Part shown: positions 30,856-39,944 of the stretch, piece by piece | Numbering within the stretch: the stretch's first letter is position 1 | Layout of the letters: the number at the start of each line of letters is the position of its first letter | NCBI GenBank assembly: GCA_019634915.1 | Contig: JAHCAN010000025.1 | Span: forward strand, 1-41,560 | Origin: Steroidobacteraceae bacterium | GTDB taxonomy: Bacteria; Pseudomonadota; Gammaproteobacteria; Steroidobacterales; Steroidobacteraceae | Reading direction: 5' to 3' | Length of the DNA: 41,560 nucleotides | Notes under the pieces: generated by a model | Databases searched by the model: none | Told to the model about the DNA's origin: nothing | Seen by the model: the letters and a program-made list of their open reading frames with translations, nothing else | Position numbers and translations under genes: made by a program

Positions 30856-31552
30856 CGGCCGGCATTTCGACGTACGGCATCTGCCCGAGTATCCAGTCGC
30901 GGCGGCGCTGGACATACGGCGAGGGCGGCTCCGCGCGATAGCGGCGCGGATTCGGCAGCACCGCGGCGAGCGTCGCCGCCTGCGAGCGCGTCAGCTGCCG
31001 CGCGCTCTTTCCCCAGTAAGCCTGGGCCGCGGCCTCCACGCCGTAGATCCCGTGGCCGAACTCGGCGACGTTGAGATACACCTCGAGGATGCGCTCCTTG
31101 GGCCACAGCACCTCGATCAGCACGGTGAACCAGGCCTCCAGGCCCTTGCGCAGCCACGAGCGGCCGCGCCACAGGAACAGGTTCTTCGCGACCTGCTGGC
31201 TGATGGTGCTCGCGCCGCGCACGGCGCCGCCATCCGCGTTGTGCTCGGCCGCCTTCCTGATCGCCGCGAAATCGAAGCCCGGGTGCGTGGCGAAGTTCTG
31301 GTCCTCCGCCGCGATCACCGCGCGCGCGGCGTGCGGCGAGATCTGCGCCATGTCGACCCAGCGGTAGCGATGGCGGTAACGCGCATCGTCGTTCCGCCAG
31401 GCCCCGATGCGCGCCTCGAGCATCATCATGCTGCCCGGCGGGTCGACCCGGCGCAGCATGAGCACGACGAGTACCGATGCGGCGACGCAGGCGAGTCCGG
31501 CAAGCAGCAGGGCGCGCAGGATGCGCGCCCCGACACGCCTTCTTCGCGCCAT
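30818..31552 (-). CDS. mtgA: Monofunctional biosynthetic peptidoglycan glycosyltransferase MtgA
   Basis: MtgA is a single-pass inner-membrane glycosyltransferase of family 51 that polymerises lipid II. The 244-residue protein has a transmembrane helix (about 12-33) and the catalytic glutamate E83 in [14 protein letters not shown]. It also has [43 protein letters not shown] and [17 protein letters not shown]. No transpeptidase domain follows. It is last in the prmC-ppiB-mtgA run and overlaps the 3' end of the SRPBCC gene on the opposite strand. Confidence 0.95.
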   Translation of the reverse strand: MARRRRVGARILRALLLAGLACVAASVLVVLMLRRVDPPGSMMMLEARIGAWRNDDARYRHRYRWVDMAQISPHAARAVIAAEDQNFATHPGFDFAAIRKAAEHNADGGAVRGASTISQQVAKNLFLWRGRSWLRKGLEAWFTVLIEVLWPKERILEVYLNVAEFGHGIYGVEAAAQAYWGKSARQLTRSQAATLAAVLPNPRRYRAEPPSPYVQRRRDWILGQMPYVEMPAATAGVPRVREAR

Positions 31553-31568
31553 GCCGCGGTGCCGCCGC

Positions 31569-32060
31569 TCAGGCGGCGTCGATGCGCCGCGCGGACAGCA
31601 CCACGACTTCGTCGACCGGCACGTCGGCATGGCCCTTCGAGCGACCGGTCTTTACCTTCGCGATCTGGTCGACCGTGTCCATGCCGGCGGTCACGCGGCC
31701 GAACACCGCGTAGCCGTAGTTGCCCGGTGAGTGGTCGAGGAAGGCGTTGTCGACGAGATTGACGAAGAACTGCGAGGTGGCGCTGTTGATGTCACTGGTG
31801 CGTGCCATCGCCAGCGTGCCGCGCAGGTTCCTGAGGCCGTTCTTCGCCTCGTTGGCGATCGGCTCGCGGGTCGACTTCTGCGCGAGCCCGCTCGTCATGC
31901 CGCCGCCCTGGATCATGAAGCCGGGGATGACGCGGTGAAAGAGCGTGCCGTCGAAGAAGCCGGCATCGACGTAGGCGAGGAAGTTGGCCGACGAAACCGG
32001 CGCTTCCTTGTCGTTCAACTCGACGTCGAAATCGCCGAGCGAGGTGGTGAAGCGGATCAT
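31569..32060 (-). CDS. ppiB: Cytoplasmic peptidyl-prolyl cis-trans isomerase (cyclophilin)
   Basis: The 163-residue cyclophilin has the family pattern: [31 protein letters not shown], with the catalytic arginine in [14 protein letters not shown], then [13 protein letters not shown] and FGRV. No signal peptide is present, so it is the cytoplasmic PpiB type. ATG at 32060 overlaps the prmC stop by four bases, and mtgA starts 16 bases downstream. The pairing with prmC has no evident functional reason. Confidence 0.94.
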   Translation of the reverse strand: MIRFTTSLGDFDVELNDKEAPVSSANFLAYVDAGFFDGTLFHRVIPGFMIQGGGMTSGLAQKSTREPIANEAKNGLRNLRGTLAMARTSDINSATSQFFVNLVDNAFLDHSPGNYGYAVFGRVTAGMDTVDQIAKVKTGRSKGHADVPVDEVVVLSARRIDAA

Positions 32061-32983
32061 GGTGGTCCTGTGGTGGCAGACGGAAAGATGCCGCAGGTCA
32101 CGCGGTCGTGACCGGCGAGATCGGGGGCGCAGCGTACGTGAGCGAAGCCGCGCGCGACAAGCAGCGAGGCGACGGCGCGCGCCTGGTCGGCGCCGTGCTC
32201 GAGCGCGAGCGCGCCACCCGGCCGCAGATGCGCCGCGGCGCCGTCGACGATCCGGCGCAATGCGGCGAGCGCGTCGTGGCCCGGTGTCAGCGCGAGGCGC
32301 GGCTCGTGGCGTAGCGCCGGGTCGTCGAGCGCGGCGTCGTCCGCGGCCACATAGGGAGGATTGCTGACGATCAGGTCGAAAAACCGGCCGGTGAGCGGCT
32401 CGTACCACGAGCCCTCGAGGAATTCGACGTGCGCGAGTCCGAGCGCGCGCGCATTGCCGCGCGCGACGGCGAGCGCGGCCGGCGAGGCATCGGTCGCGCA
32501 GATGCGCCAGTGCGCCCGCTCGCTCGCGATCGCGAGCGCGACGCAGCCGCTGCCCGTGCCGAGATCGGCCACCGCGGGCGCGCGGCCCGGCGCGTCGGAT
32601 CCGTCACCCCGCGAGTCGAACCCGTCACCCAGCGCGAGCGCGCAGCGCACGAGTTCCTCGGTTTCGGGTCGCGGCACGAGTACGTCGGGTGTTACCGAAA
32701 ACGGCAGCGACCAGAATTCGCGTACGCCGACGAGATAGGCGAGCGGCTCGCCGCGCATGCGGCGGGTGGTCCAGTCGCGTACGCGCGCGAGCGCCTCGCC
32801 GCCGATGCGCCGTTCGGGATGCGCGAGCAGCGTCGCGCGGCCGATCGCGAGCGCCGCGACGAGCAGCGCCTCGGCCTCGCGGCGCGCATCGGCGCCGCCG
32901 AGCGCCGCGCCGCCGAGCGCTGCGGCGACGTGCGCGGTCAGCTGCGCGAGCGTCGGCGCGCCGTCTGTTAGAGTCTCGCCCAT
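32057..32983 (-). CDS. prmC: Release-factor glutamine N5-methyltransferase PrmC
   Basis: PrmC methylates the GGQ glutamine of release factors, including PrfA encoded nearby. The 308-residue product has the helical N-terminal domain ([24 protein letters not shown]), the SAM-binding loop [13 protein letters not shown] (139-151) and the catalytic NPPY (208-211). A Gly/Asp/Ser-rich stretch just before the SAM domain (about 120-136) is longer than usual. ATG at 32983, with GGGAG five bases upstream, is preferred to the in-frame ATG at 32995. The start lies in a CATG shared with the divergent membrane-protein gene. Usually prfA and prmC are adjacent; here that gene separates them. Confidence 0.94.
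   Translation of the reverse strand: MGETLTDGAPTLAQLTAHVAAALGGAALGGADARREAEALLVAALAIGRATLLAHPERRIGGEALARVRDWTTRRMRGEPLAYLVGVREFWSLPFSVTPDVLVPRPETEELVRCALALGDGFDSRGDGSDAPGRAPAVADLGTGSGCVALAIASERAHWRICATDASPAALAVARGNARALGLAHVEFLEGSWYEPLTGRFFDLIVSNPPYVAADDAALDDPALRHEPRLALTPGHDALAALRRIVDGAAAHLRPGGALALEHGADQARAVASLLVARGFAHVRCAPDLAGHDRVTCGIFPSATTGPP
32969..32974 (+). promoter_or_regulatory. Putative -10 box for the membrane-protein gene, leaderless
   Basis: TAGAGT matches TATAAT at four of six positions and stands seven bases before the ATG at 32982, the same spacing as upstream of lipA and the TPR lipoprotein gene. It lies inside the first codons of prmC. No Shine-Dalgarno is present. Confidence 0.3.
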
Positions 32984-33815
32984 GTCCGCTCCCATTCTGC
33001 CATTTGCCGCGCCGCCCGCCGTGCGCGAAGTGATCGAGGCGAGCCTGCGCCTGTTCGGCCGTTCGGTGCTCGGCTGCCTGCCGCTCGCGACCGTCGGTAC
33101 GCTGCTCGGCCAGCTGCCCGCCGCCTACGACATCGCGGTACACGGCCGGCCCGTGCCGCTCACCGCGGCATCGCTCGCGGCGAAGGACGGCCAGTGGTGG
33201 GCGTTGTACGTGCTCGGCACGCTGGCGAGCCTCGCGCTGTGGGCGATCGTGCTGCTGAAACAGGAGCGCATCGCGACGGGCGGCGCGCACGGCAGCGTGC
33301 CGCTCGGCACGACGCTGGCGCGCCTGCCGGCGATCTTCGGCTATTGCGCGGGGAGCTTCGTGGTCATGCTGCTCGCCTCACTGCCGTTCGGCCTGATCGC
33401 CGCGCTCGTGCCGATGTCGCCGGGGCAGCGCGGTGCGCTCGTGCTGCTGCCGGTGCTGGTCACCGCTGCCGCGCTGAGCCTGGGCTGGCCGGCACTGGTC
33501 GTCGATCGCCGCGGCCCGCTCAAGGCGATCGACATCGGCCTGCGGCTCGCGGTCGCGCACTGGCGGCGGCTCCTGCTGGTACTGGCCGCGGTGCTCGCGA
33601 CCGGCATCGTGATGCTGATCCTCGCCGGGCTCGCGATCGGCGTGTTCGCCGGACTCGCGGCGCCGGCCGGCGAAGCCGTACAGAACAGTCTCGCCGCGGC
33701 GATCATGATCGCCGCGGTCGCGCTGATGGTGCTCTACCTCAGCGCCTTCCTGCTGGTCGTGTTCGACGACCTGCGCGTGCGCACTCAGGCCTCTTCGGCG
33801 AGCAACGCGGCCTGA
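32982..33815 (+). CDS. Unidentified integral membrane protein with about six helices
   Basis: The 277-residue product is dominated by hydrophobic segments at about 25-47, 70-92, 115-141, 148-170, 196-225 and 235-262, with a short basic/acidic C-terminus ([16 protein letters not shown]). There is no signal peptide and no transporter or enzyme motif that I recognise. The overall layout resembles YciC-like or GDPD-membrane-domain proteins, but I would not assign it. The ATG at 32982 and the prmC ATG at 32983 read from the same CATG in opposite directions. The 3' end overlaps the end of prfA by 31 bases. GC content and codon use match the neighbours, so I see no sign of recent transfer. Confidence 0.82.
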   Translation: MSAPILPFAAPPAVREVIEASLRLFGRSVLGCLPLATVGTLLGQLPAAYDIAVHGRPVPLTAASLAAKDGQWWALYVLGTLASLALWAIVLLKQERIATGGAHGSVPLGTTLARLPAIFGYCAGSFVVMLLASLPFGLIAALVPMSPGQRGALVLLPVLVTAAALSLGWPALVVDRRGPLKAIDIGLRLAVAHWRRLLLVLAAVLATGIVMLILAGLAIGVFAGLAAPAGEAVQNSLAAAIMIAAVALMVLYLSAFLLVVFDDLRVRTQASSASNAA

Positions 33816-34864
33816 TGCTCGAGCCGTAGCGGCACGATCAGGTCGTCGAGATCGCCGTCCATCACGTCGGCCAGCCGGTAGAGCGTCACGTTGACCCGGT
33901 GGTCGGTGACGCGGCCCTGCGGGAAATTGTAGGTGCGGATGCGCTCCGAGCGGTCGCCGCTGCCGACCTGGCTCTTGCGCGCCGCGGCCTCGGCGGCGCT
34001 GCGCTTTTCGGTCTCGGCCGCGAGCAGCCGCGCGGCGAGCAGCGCCATCGCGCGCGCACGGTTCTTGTGCTGCGAGCGCTCGTCCTGGCATTCGACGACG
34101 ATGCCGGTCGGCAGATGCGTGACGCGGATCGCCGAGTCGGTCTTGTTGACGTGCTGGCCGCCGGCGCCCGATGAGCGGAAGGTGTCGACGCGCAGCTCGG
34201 CCGGGTTGATCGTGATCTCGTCGACCTCGGCCTGCTCGGGCAGCACCGCGACCGTGCAGGCGGAGGTGTGGATGCGGCCCTGCGCCTCGGTCGCCGGCAC
34301 GCGCTGCACGCGATGCGTGCCGGCCTCGAAGCGCAGCCACGAGTACGCGCCGCGGCCGACGACCCTGCAGATCACCTCGCGATAACCGCCGTGCTCGCCG
34401 GGGTTCTGCGACACGAGCTCCACGCCCCAGCCGCGGCGTTCGGCATAGCGCGTGTACATGCGCAGCAGGTCGCCGGCGAAAATCGCGGCTTCGTCGCCGC
34501 CGGTGCCGGCGCGGATTTCGAGGAACAGGTTGCGCTCATCGTGCGGATCTTTCGGCACCAGCAGTTCGCGCAGCTCCGCCTCGTCGGCGGCGAGCGCGGC
34601 CTCGAGCCGGCGCGCCTCCTCGGCGCCGAGCGCGCCGAGCTCGGCGTCGGCGTCCCGCGACAGCTCGCGCGCGGCCGCGAGCTCGCGCTCGAGCGCGAGG
34701 TACTGGCGGTAGCGCGCGGTGAGCGGTTCGAGGCGTGCGTACTCCATCGACAGCTCGCGAAACTCGCGGGAATTGCCCGCCGTATCGGGATCGGCGAGCA
34801 GCCGGCCGACCTCTTCGGTGCGGTCGAGCGAACGGTCGAGGCGCTGGCGTATCGAGTCCTTCAT
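33785..34864 (-). CDS. prfA: Peptide chain release factor 1
   Basis: RF1 ends translation at UAA and UAG. The 359-residue protein has the codon-reading PxT motif (P190-T192 in [14 protein letters not shown]), which separates it from RF2. The catalytic GGQ is at 235-237 ([20 protein letters not shown]), and [23 protein letters not shown] is present. It is full length. Its partner methylase gene prmC is nearby but separated by a gene on the other strand. The start is 52 bases from the divergent TPR lipoprotein gene; hemA, often found just upstream of prfA, is not there. No clear Shine-Dalgarno is seen (GGAG lies 14 bases away). Confidence 0.97.
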   Translation of the reverse strand: MKDSIRQRLDRSLDRTEEVGRLLADPDTAGNSREFRELSMEYARLEPLTARYRQYLALERELAAARELSRDADAELGALGAEEARRLEAALAADEAELRELLVPKDPHDERNLFLEIRAGTGGDEAAIFAGDLLRMYTRYAERRGWGVELVSQNPGEHGGYREVICRVVGRGAYSWLRFEAGTHRVQRVPATEAQGRIHTSACTVAVLPEQAEVDEITINPAELRVDTFRSSGAGGQHVNKTDSAIRVTHLPTGIVVECQDERSQHKNRARAMALLAARLLAAETEKRSAAEAAARKSQVGSGDRSERIRTYNFPQGRVTDHRVNVTLYRLADVMDGDLDDLIVPLRLEHQAALLAEEA

Positions 34865-34902
34865 CGGGGTGCGGAATTCTCCGGGATCGGAGCGCCTTCC
34901 GC

Positions 34903-34908
34903 TATAGT
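34903..34908 (+). promoter_or_regulatory. Putative -10 box of the TPR-lolB-ispE operon; symmetric core
   Basis: TATAGT matches TATAAT at five of six positions and ends seven bases before the ATG at 34916, predicting a start point one base before the codon. The bases CTATAG (34902-34907) are palindromic, so the minus strand reads TATAGC, a weaker -10 that could serve prfA with a leader of about 30 bases. No good -35 is visible. Confidence 0.4.
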
Positions 34909-34915
34909 GATGCGC

Positions 34916-36574
34916 ATGCGCTGCAGGATACTGGCCGTCGTGGCCGTGCTGCTCGCGGCTTGCGCCGCGACCCCCGCCCCGCCGCCGTCGGGCACCGATG
35001 CCAACGCCGCCACGGTCGTCGCCGAGATCGCGCTCGAGCGCGGCGACTGCCGCGCCGCCGCCGAACATTACGCACGCGCCGCGGCCGCGCCGCGCGCGCC
35101 CGAGGCCACGGTTTCGCGCGCGTTCCAGGTCGCGATCGACTGCCAGCAGTTCCCGGTGGCCGAGCGGATCGCGCAGCTGTGGCGCAAGCGCTCGCCGGCG
35201 AGCGCCGAGGCGGCGCGTGGCGCCGGACTGGTCGCGCTGCGCCTCGGGCGCAATGGCGACGCGGCCCAGGCGCTGCGCGATGCGATCCGGTTGTCCGGCG
35301 ACGAGCCGGGCAAGGCGCTGATCGAGCTGTCGCAGGCGGCGCTCGCGACCGCGAACGACTTCGGTGCCTATGCGGCCCTGCGGGCGGCCGTCGATATCGA
35401 CGGGCTTGATGCACCGGCGCTGGTCGTGCTCGGCAGCCTCGCGCTCGACAGCTACGTGTTCCGCGATGCACGCGCGCTCGCCGAGGCGGCGATCGAGCGC
35501 GATCCGGAATCGGCCGCGGCGCAGGTGCTGCTGTCGCGCGTGCTCGCCGGCACCGACGACGCGGCCGGTGCGCTCGCCGCCGCGAATGCCGCGCGCACGC
35601 TCGATCCGGCCGGCGCAGTGTTCGCGCCGGCCGAAACGCTGATCGCGCTCGACCGCATCGAGGAGGCGCGCAGCGAACTGCAGCGCCTGCTCGAGGATGA
35701 CGACGCGGCGCCGGAGGCCGAGCGGCGTCTCGCGCTGCTCGCCTTCCGCGAGGGCGACGTCGAGGAGGCTGCGGGCCGCTTCAGCCAGCGTCTGCGCACT
35801 GGCGATGGTGCAGGCGAGGCCCTCTACTATCTCGGCGCGCTGGCCGAGCGGCATGGCAACGATCGCGCCGCGCTCGAGATGTACCAGCGTCTGGTGCAGG
35901 CCGGCGGCGGCATGCTCGCGAGTCGCCGCGCGGCCGAGATCCTGATGAAGCAGGGGCGGCGCGAGGAGGCGCTGGGCCTGCTCGATGCGCAGGCGCAGCG
36001 CGATCCGCAGGCCGCGGTCGACGTCCTGCTCGCCAAGAGCTCGATGCTGATCGGGCATGACGCGGCGGCCGATGCCGTGGCGCTGCTCGATGCGGCGCTC
36101 GAGCGCTACCCGGGGCATCCGGGCATCGAGTACCAGCGTGCGCTCGCGCTCGAGGGCGCGGGCCGGGTGCAGGAATCGATCGACTCGTTCGAAGCGATCC
36201 TGAAACGGCGGCCCGAGGACCCGGCACTGATGAACGCGCTCGGCTACACGCTCGCCGAGCATCACCGCAGCCTTGCGCGCGCGAGCGGCCTGATAGACGA
36301 GGCGCTCGCGCGCACTCCCGACAATCCCGCCTATCTCGACAGCCAGGGCTGGGTGCGCTACCGGCGCGGCGCACCCGCCGAAGCGCTCGCACCGCTGACC
36401 CGCGCCTATCGCCTGTCGCGCGACACCGAGATCGCCGCGCACTGGGGCGAAGTGCTGTGGTCGCTCGGCCGCGAGAGCGAGGCGCGCACGGTCTGGGCAC
36501 GGGCGCTCGCGCGCGAACCCGGCTCCGCCTTGCTCAAGGCGACGATCAACCGTCATCTCATGCCCGGGCCGTGA
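34916..36574 (+). CDS. TPR-repeat lipoprotein upstream of lolB
   Basis: The 552-residue product has a lipobox LAAC within [19 protein letters not shown], so it is probably lipidated at C16 and exported. Tetratricopeptide-type helical repeats fill the rest, for example [64 protein letters not shown] and [23 protein letters not shown] gene of this type lies directly before lolB in Pseudomonas. An in-frame ATG at 34910 would overlap the -10 spacing and is less likely. A role as a periplasmic or outer-membrane scaffold is inferred; no enzyme motif is present. The stop overlaps lolB (GTGA). Confidence 0.88.
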   Translation: MRCRILAVVAVLLAACAATPAPPPSGTDANAATVVAEIALERGDCRAAAEHYARAAAAPRAPEATVSRAFQVAIDCQQFPVAERIAQLWRKRSPASAEAARGAGLVALRLGRNGDAAQALRDAIRLSGDEPGKALIELSQAALATANDFGAYAALRAAVDIDGLDAPALVVLGSLALDSYVFRDARALAEAAIERDPESAAAQVLLSRVLAGTDDAAGALAAANAARTLDPAGAVFAPAETLIALDRIEEARSELQRLLEDDDAAPEAERRLALLAFREGDVEEAAGRFSQRLRTGDGAGEALYYLGALAERHGNDRAALEMYQRLVQAGGGMLASRRAAEILMKQGRREEALGLLDAQAQRDPQAAVDVLLAKSSMLIGHDAAADAVALLDAALERYPGHPGIEYQRALALEGAGRVQESIDSFEAILKRRPEDPALMNALGYTLAEHHRSLARASGLIDEALARTPDNPAYLDSQGWVRYRRGAPAEALAPLTRAYRLSRDTEIAAHWGEVLWSLGRESEARTVWARALAREPGSALLKATINRHLMPGP

Positions 36575-37176
36575 TCCGCGCGCTGTGCATCGCCGTGGCC
36601 GCCGCCTGTCTCGCGGCCTGCGTCAGCGCGCCGCTGCGCACGCCGGAGCCGCCGGTGCCGTGGCCGGAGCGTCGTGCGGCGCTGCAGGCGCAGGAGGCGT
36701 TCGCGCTCAGCGGGCGGGTCGCGGTCAGCACGCCGGCGAACGGCTTCAATGCTTCGCTGCGCTGGCGGCAGGCGGGCGAGGTGTCGGAGGTCTCGCTCGA
36801 TGGTCCGCTCGGCGTGGGCGGGGCGGAGATCGAACTGCGCGGTGACGACCTCGACCTGCGCACCTCGCGCGGCGAGCACCTCGAGGGCGAGGCGGCGCAC
36901 GAGGCGCTGCTGCGCGAAGTCGGCTTTCCGCTGCCGCTCGCCGCGCTGCGCTACTGGCTGCGTGGCGTGCCGGCGCCCGGCGCCGCCGCCGACGAAGTGC
37001 TCGACGAGGCGCGCCAGCGCCTGACGCGCCTCGTGCAGGCGGGCTGGGAAATCGACTACGCCGCCTACCTCGACAGTACCGCGCGCTCCGCTGGCGACAT
37101 GGCGCTGCCGCGACGCCTCGAGGTGCGGCACGGTGAGACGCGCGTGCGCCTCGTGATCGATCGCTGGCTGCCATGA
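36571..37176 (+). CDS. lolB: Outer-membrane lipoprotein insertase LolB
   Basis: LolB accepts lipoproteins from LolA and inserts them into the outer membrane. The 201-residue product has a short signal with lipobox LAAC (cysteine 17). The mature domain has [35 protein letters not shown], and [17 protein letters not shown], the conserved pattern of the incomplete beta barrel. The start is GTG at 36571, overlapping the TPR gene. Its stop overlaps ispE. The pairing of lolB with ispE and prs is widely conserved. Confidence 0.94.
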   Translation: MIRALCIAVAAACLAACVSAPLRTPEPPVPWPERRAALQAQEAFALSGRVAVSTPANGFNASLRWRQAGEVSEVSLDGPLGVGGAEIELRGDDLDLRTSRGEHLEGEAAHEALLREVGFPLPLAALRYWLRGVPAPGAAADEVLDEARQRLTRLVQAGWEIDYAAYLDSTARSAGDMALPRRLEVRHGETRVRLVIDRWLP

Positions 37177-38039
37177 GCGGCGCGGCGAGCCGCTGGCCAG
37201 CGCCGGCGAAGTTGAATCTTTTCCTGCACGTCACCGGGCGGCGGGCCGACGGCTACCACTGCCTGCAGACCGTCTTCCAGTTGCTCGATTTCGTCGACTG
37301 GATAGCGATCACGCCGACCGCCGACGGCCGCATCGTGCGCAGCGGCGGCGGTGCCGATGGCGTGCCCGAGGACGCCGACCTCGCGGTGCGGGCGGCGCGG
37401 GCCCTGCAGGCCGCGAGCGGCCGCCGCCGCGGCGCGCGGCTGGAGATCGAGAAGCACATACCGGTCGGAGGAGGGTTGGGCGGGGGCAGTTCGAACGCGG
37501 CGACGGTACTTCTGGCGCTGAATGAATTATGGCAAATCGGCTTCGATCTGCAGCGATTGGCGGCAATCGGGGCTGAATTGGGGGCCGATGTGCCGGTATT
37601 CGTCCATGGCGCATCCGCCTGGGCGGAGGGCATCGGCGAGCGGCTGGAGCCCCTGGATCTGCCGCCGAAATGGTTTGTGGTGCTGCACCCGGGCATCGCG
37701 ATCGCGACGCGCGAGGTATTCCAGGCCGCTGAATTGACACGAAATTCCCCCCTCATCACAATACGCGGCTCTTCTTTGGCGGCGACCCGCAACGACTGCG
37801 AACCGGTGGTGCGCGCGCGCTATCCGCAGGTGAGAGAGGCGCTCGACTGGCTCGGCCAGTCCGGAGATGCGCGGCTCACCGGCACCGGATCGTGCGTGTT
37901 CGCGGCCTTCGACCACGAAGGCACGGCCCGTGAAGTCGCGGCACGCACGCCGGCGAAGTGGCGCAGCTACGTGGCGCGCGGGCTCGATCGCTCGCCGCTG
38001 CACGCGCAGCTCGCGCGACTGCGAGGCGAATCGGATTAG
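37173..38039 (+). CDS. ispE: 4-diphosphocytidyl-2-C-methyl-D-erythritol kinase IspE
   Basis: IspE phosphorylates CDP-methylerythritol in the MEP route to isoprenoids. The 288-residue GHMP kinase has [22 protein letters not shown] with the conserved lysine. The ATP loop is [14 protein letters not shown], and the third motif is [12 protein letters not shown]. The middle of the gene (about 37520-37800) is visibly less GC-rich, with codons such as GAATTATGGCAAATC, unlike its flanks. It also contains a strong promoter-like pair. The reading frame stays intact. ATG at 37173 overlaps lolB, and tRNA-Gln follows 16 bases after the stop. Confidence 0.95.
   Translation: MSGAASRWPAPAKLNLFLHVTGRRADGYHCLQTVFQLLDFVDWIAITPTADGRIVRSGGGADGVPEDADLAVRAARALQAASGRRRGARLEIEKHIPVGGGLGGGSSNAATVLLALNELWQIGFDLQRLAAIGAELGADVPVFVHGASAWAEGIGERLEPLDLPPKWFVVLHPGIAIATREVFQAAELTRNSPLITIRGSSLAATRNDCEPVVRARYPQVREALDWLGQSGDARLTGTGSCVFAAFDHEGTAREVAARTPAKWRSYVARGLDRSPLHAQLARLRGESD
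37734..37762 (+). promoter_or_regulatory. Promoter-like pair inside ispE, upstream of tRNA-Gln and prs
   Basis: A perfect -35 TTGACA (37734-37739) is followed after exactly 17 bases by CACAAT (37757-37762), four of six matches to the -10. It lies in the AT-richer part of ispE and would start transcription near 37769, about 290 bases before the tRNA. It is the best consensus -35 I saw in the window. It could supply tRNA-Gln and prs independently of the upstream operon. Confidence 0.5.
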
Positions 38040-38055
38040 GGCGGAACGGTTCCGC

Positions 38056-38130
38056 TGGGGCGTCGCCAAGTGGTAAGGCAGCGGGTTTTGATCCCGCCAT
38101 ACGCAGGTTCGAATCCTGCCGCCCCAGCCA
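38056..38130 (+). tRNA. tRNA-Gln (anticodon UUG), CCA encoded
   Basis: All arms pair. The acceptor is TGGGGCG with CGCCCCA, the D-arm GCC/GGC, the anticodon stem GCGGG/CCCGC around TTTTGAT (anticodon TTG), and the T-arm GCAGG/CCTGC around TTCGAAT. The discriminator is G and CCA is encoded. It reads CAA (and CAG by wobble). The same tRNA sits between ispE and prs in Pseudomonas. The U1-A72 pair is the identity feature of tRNA-Gln. With gatCAB in the same window, this tRNA might be charged by the indirect Glu route. Confidence 0.97.
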
Positions 38131-38149
38131 GTCGAGTGAGAGGACATAC

Positions 38150-39106
38150 GTGGCGGATTCGACGTCGATGGCGCTGTTTGCGGGGAATGCCAACCCGAAG
38201 CTCGCGCAGGACATCGCCCGGCATCTGAAGCAGCCGCTCGGACGCGCGTTCGTCGGCCGCTTCAGCGACGGTGAGGTCAACGTCGAGCTGATCGAGAACG
38301 TGCGCGGGCGCGACGTTTACCTGCTGCAGCCGACCTGCGCGCCGGTGAACGACAACCTGATGGAGCTGCTGGTGATGGCCGACGCCTGCCGGCGCGCATC
38401 GGCGGCACGGGTGACCGCGGTGGTGCCGTACTTCGGCTACGCGCGCCAGGATCGCCGGCCGCGCGCGACGCGTGCCGCGATCACCGCGAAGCTGGTCGCG
38501 AACATGATTTCGGGCGCGGGCGTCGATCGCCTGCTGACCGTCGATCTGCACGCGGACCAGATCCAGGGATTCTTCGACATCCCGGTGGACAACGTGTACG
38601 GCTCGCCGGTGCTGCTCGGCGATGCGTGGCGGCAGGGCTACGAGGACATGATCGTGGTCTCGCCCGACGTCGGCGGCGTGGTGCGCGCCCGGGCGCTGGC
38701 CAAGCGGCTCGACGACGCGGACCTCGCGATCATCGACAAGCGCCGGCCGCGGCCGAACGAGTCGAAGGTGATGAACATCATCGGCGAGGTGGCCGGCAAG
38801 ACCTGCGTGATGGTCGACGACATGGTCGACACCGCCGGGACGCTGTGCCTCGCGGCGCAGGCGCTGAAGGACCAGGGCGCGAAGCGCGTGGTCGCGTACA
38901 TCACGCACGCGGTGCTCTCGGGCGGCGCGGTCGGCAAGATTTCCGGGTCGGCGCTCGACGAGCTCGTCGTGACCGACACGATCCCGTTGTCGGAGGCCGC
39001 GCGCGACTGCGGGCGGATCCGCCAGCTGTCGGTGGCGGGCCTGCTCGCCGAGACGATCCGGCGCATACGGGACGAAGAATCGGTGAGTTCGCTCTATATA
39101 GACTGA
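38150..39106 (+). CDS. prs: Ribose-phosphate pyrophosphokinase
   Basis: Prs makes PRPP from ribose-5-phosphate and ATP for nucleotide, His and Trp synthesis. The product is 318 residues from GTG at 38150, with AGAGGA five bases upstream. An ATG at 38168 would give 312 residues but has poor ribosome-site spacing. Motifs are [34 protein letters not shown] (ATP loop), [18 protein letters not shown] and the PRPP-binding [10 protein letters not shown]. It lies 19 bases after tRNA-Gln and may share its transcript. Confidence 0.96.
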   Translation: MADSTSMALFAGNANPKLAQDIARHLKQPLGRAFVGRFSDGEVNVELIENVRGRDVYLLQPTCAPVNDNLMELLVMADACRRASAARVTAVVPYFGYARQDRRPRATRAAITAKLVANMISGAGVDRLLTVDLHADQIQGFFDIPVDNVYGSPVLLGDAWRQGYEDMIVVSPDVGGVVRARALAKRLDDADLAIIDKRRPRPNESKVMNIIGEVAGKTCVMVDDMVDTAGTLCLAAQALKDQGAKRVVAYITHAVLSGGAVGKISGSALDELVVTDTIPLSEAARDCGRIRQLSVAGLLAETIRRIRDEESVSSLYID

Positions 39107-39126
39107 GGGCGAGCAGGTTTCAGTGG

Positions 39127-39151
39127 GGGCCCTCTGGTCGCGGAGGTGCCC
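39127..39151 (+). promoter_or_regulatory. Hairpin in the rplY leader
   Basis: GGGC-CCTC (39127-39134) pairs with GAGG-GCCC (39143-39151) with one bulged T at 39147 and an eight-base loop, followed by only three T. It lies in the 71-base spacer between prs and rplY, ending 14 bases before the ribosome site. It could be a weak terminator or attenuator, or a structure for autoregulation. Its function is not known. Confidence 0.4.
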
Positions 39152-39177
39152 TTTGGTGTCCAACGAAGGAGAAGTTC

Positions 39178-39864
39178 ATGCGTATCGGATTCGAAATCCA
39201 GGCTGACTTCCGTGACGATCAGGGCAAGGGTGCGAGCCGCCGCCTGCGTCGTCGCGGCAAGATCCCGGCCATCGTCTACGGCGGCAAGCTCGCGCCCCGC
39301 CAGATCATCCTCGATCATCAGAACCTGCTGACGATCATCGACAACGAGAAACTGTACACGTCGATCGTCCGCATCAAGGTCGGCGACGAGGCGCAGGAAG
39401 TGGTCATCAAGGACGTGCAGATGCACCCGGCGAAGAACGCGATCATGCACATCGACCTGCTGCGCGTGCTACCCGACGAGAAGATCCGCATCTACCTGCC
39501 GATCCGGGTTACCGGCGCGGCGGCGTCGCCGGGCGTCAAGACGCAGGGTGCCGTCGTGTCGACCCGTATCGCCGACGTCGAAGTCGTGTGTCTGCCGAAG
39601 GATCTGCCCGAGTACCTCGAGATCGATGCCTCGGCGATGCAGCTGAACGAGACGAAGTTCCTGTCGGACATCCCGCTGCCGGAAGGCGTCGTGATCCCGC
39701 AGCTGCAGCAGGGTCGCAACGTCGCCGTCGTGTCGCTGCACGAGCCGCGCACGGCAGAGCCGGAGCCGACCGAGGTGGCGGCGGCGGCCGAGGGTGCGGT
39801 GGCCGCGGCAACGCCGGCGGCGCCGGCGGAAGCTGCCGCAAAGGAAGGCGGCGCGAAGAAGTAA
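39178..39864 (+). CDS. rplY: 50S ribosomal protein L25, long general-stress (CTC) form
   Basis: L25 binds 5S rRNA. The 228-residue product is the long two-domain form: N-terminal 5S-binding barrel (ASRRLRRRGKIPAIVYGGK, IVRIKVGDEAQEVVIKDVQMHP, IMHIDLLRV) and a C-terminal beta domain (RVTGAAASPGVKTQGAVVST, VVCLPKDLPEYLEIDAS). An Ala/Glu/Pro-rich tail follows (about 195-228). AAGGAG lies six bases before the ATG. A strong intrinsic terminator follows. E. coli has only the short form. Confidence 0.95.
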   Translation: MRIGFEIQADFRDDQGKGASRRLRRRGKIPAIVYGGKLAPRQIILDHQNLLTIIDNEKLYTSIVRIKVGDEAQEVVIKDVQMHPAKNAIMHIDLLRVLPDEKIRIYLPIRVTGAAASPGVKTQGAVVSTRIADVEVVCLPKDLPEYLEIDASAMQLNETKFLSDIPLPEGVVIPQLQQGRNVAVVSLHEPRTAEPEPTEVAAAAEGAVAAATPAAPAEAAAKEGGAKK

Positions 39865-39881
39865 CGGTTGCACCTGGGGCG

Positions 39882-39916
39882 AAAGGCCGCCGTGGCCCGG
39901 CGGCCTTTCTCTTTTT
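39882..39916 (+). terminator. Rho-independent terminator after rplY
   Basis: A perfect ten-pair stem, AAAGGCCGCC (39882-39891) with GGCGGCCTTT (39899-39908), a seven-base loop and the T-rich tail CTCTTTTT. It lies 17 bases past the rplY stop, and is the only textbook intrinsic terminator I found in the window. Expression of pth and ychF therefore needs read-through or its own promoter. Confidence 0.92.
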
Positions 39917-39944
39917 GGCGTAGCCAGCAAGGAGGGGCGCGATC

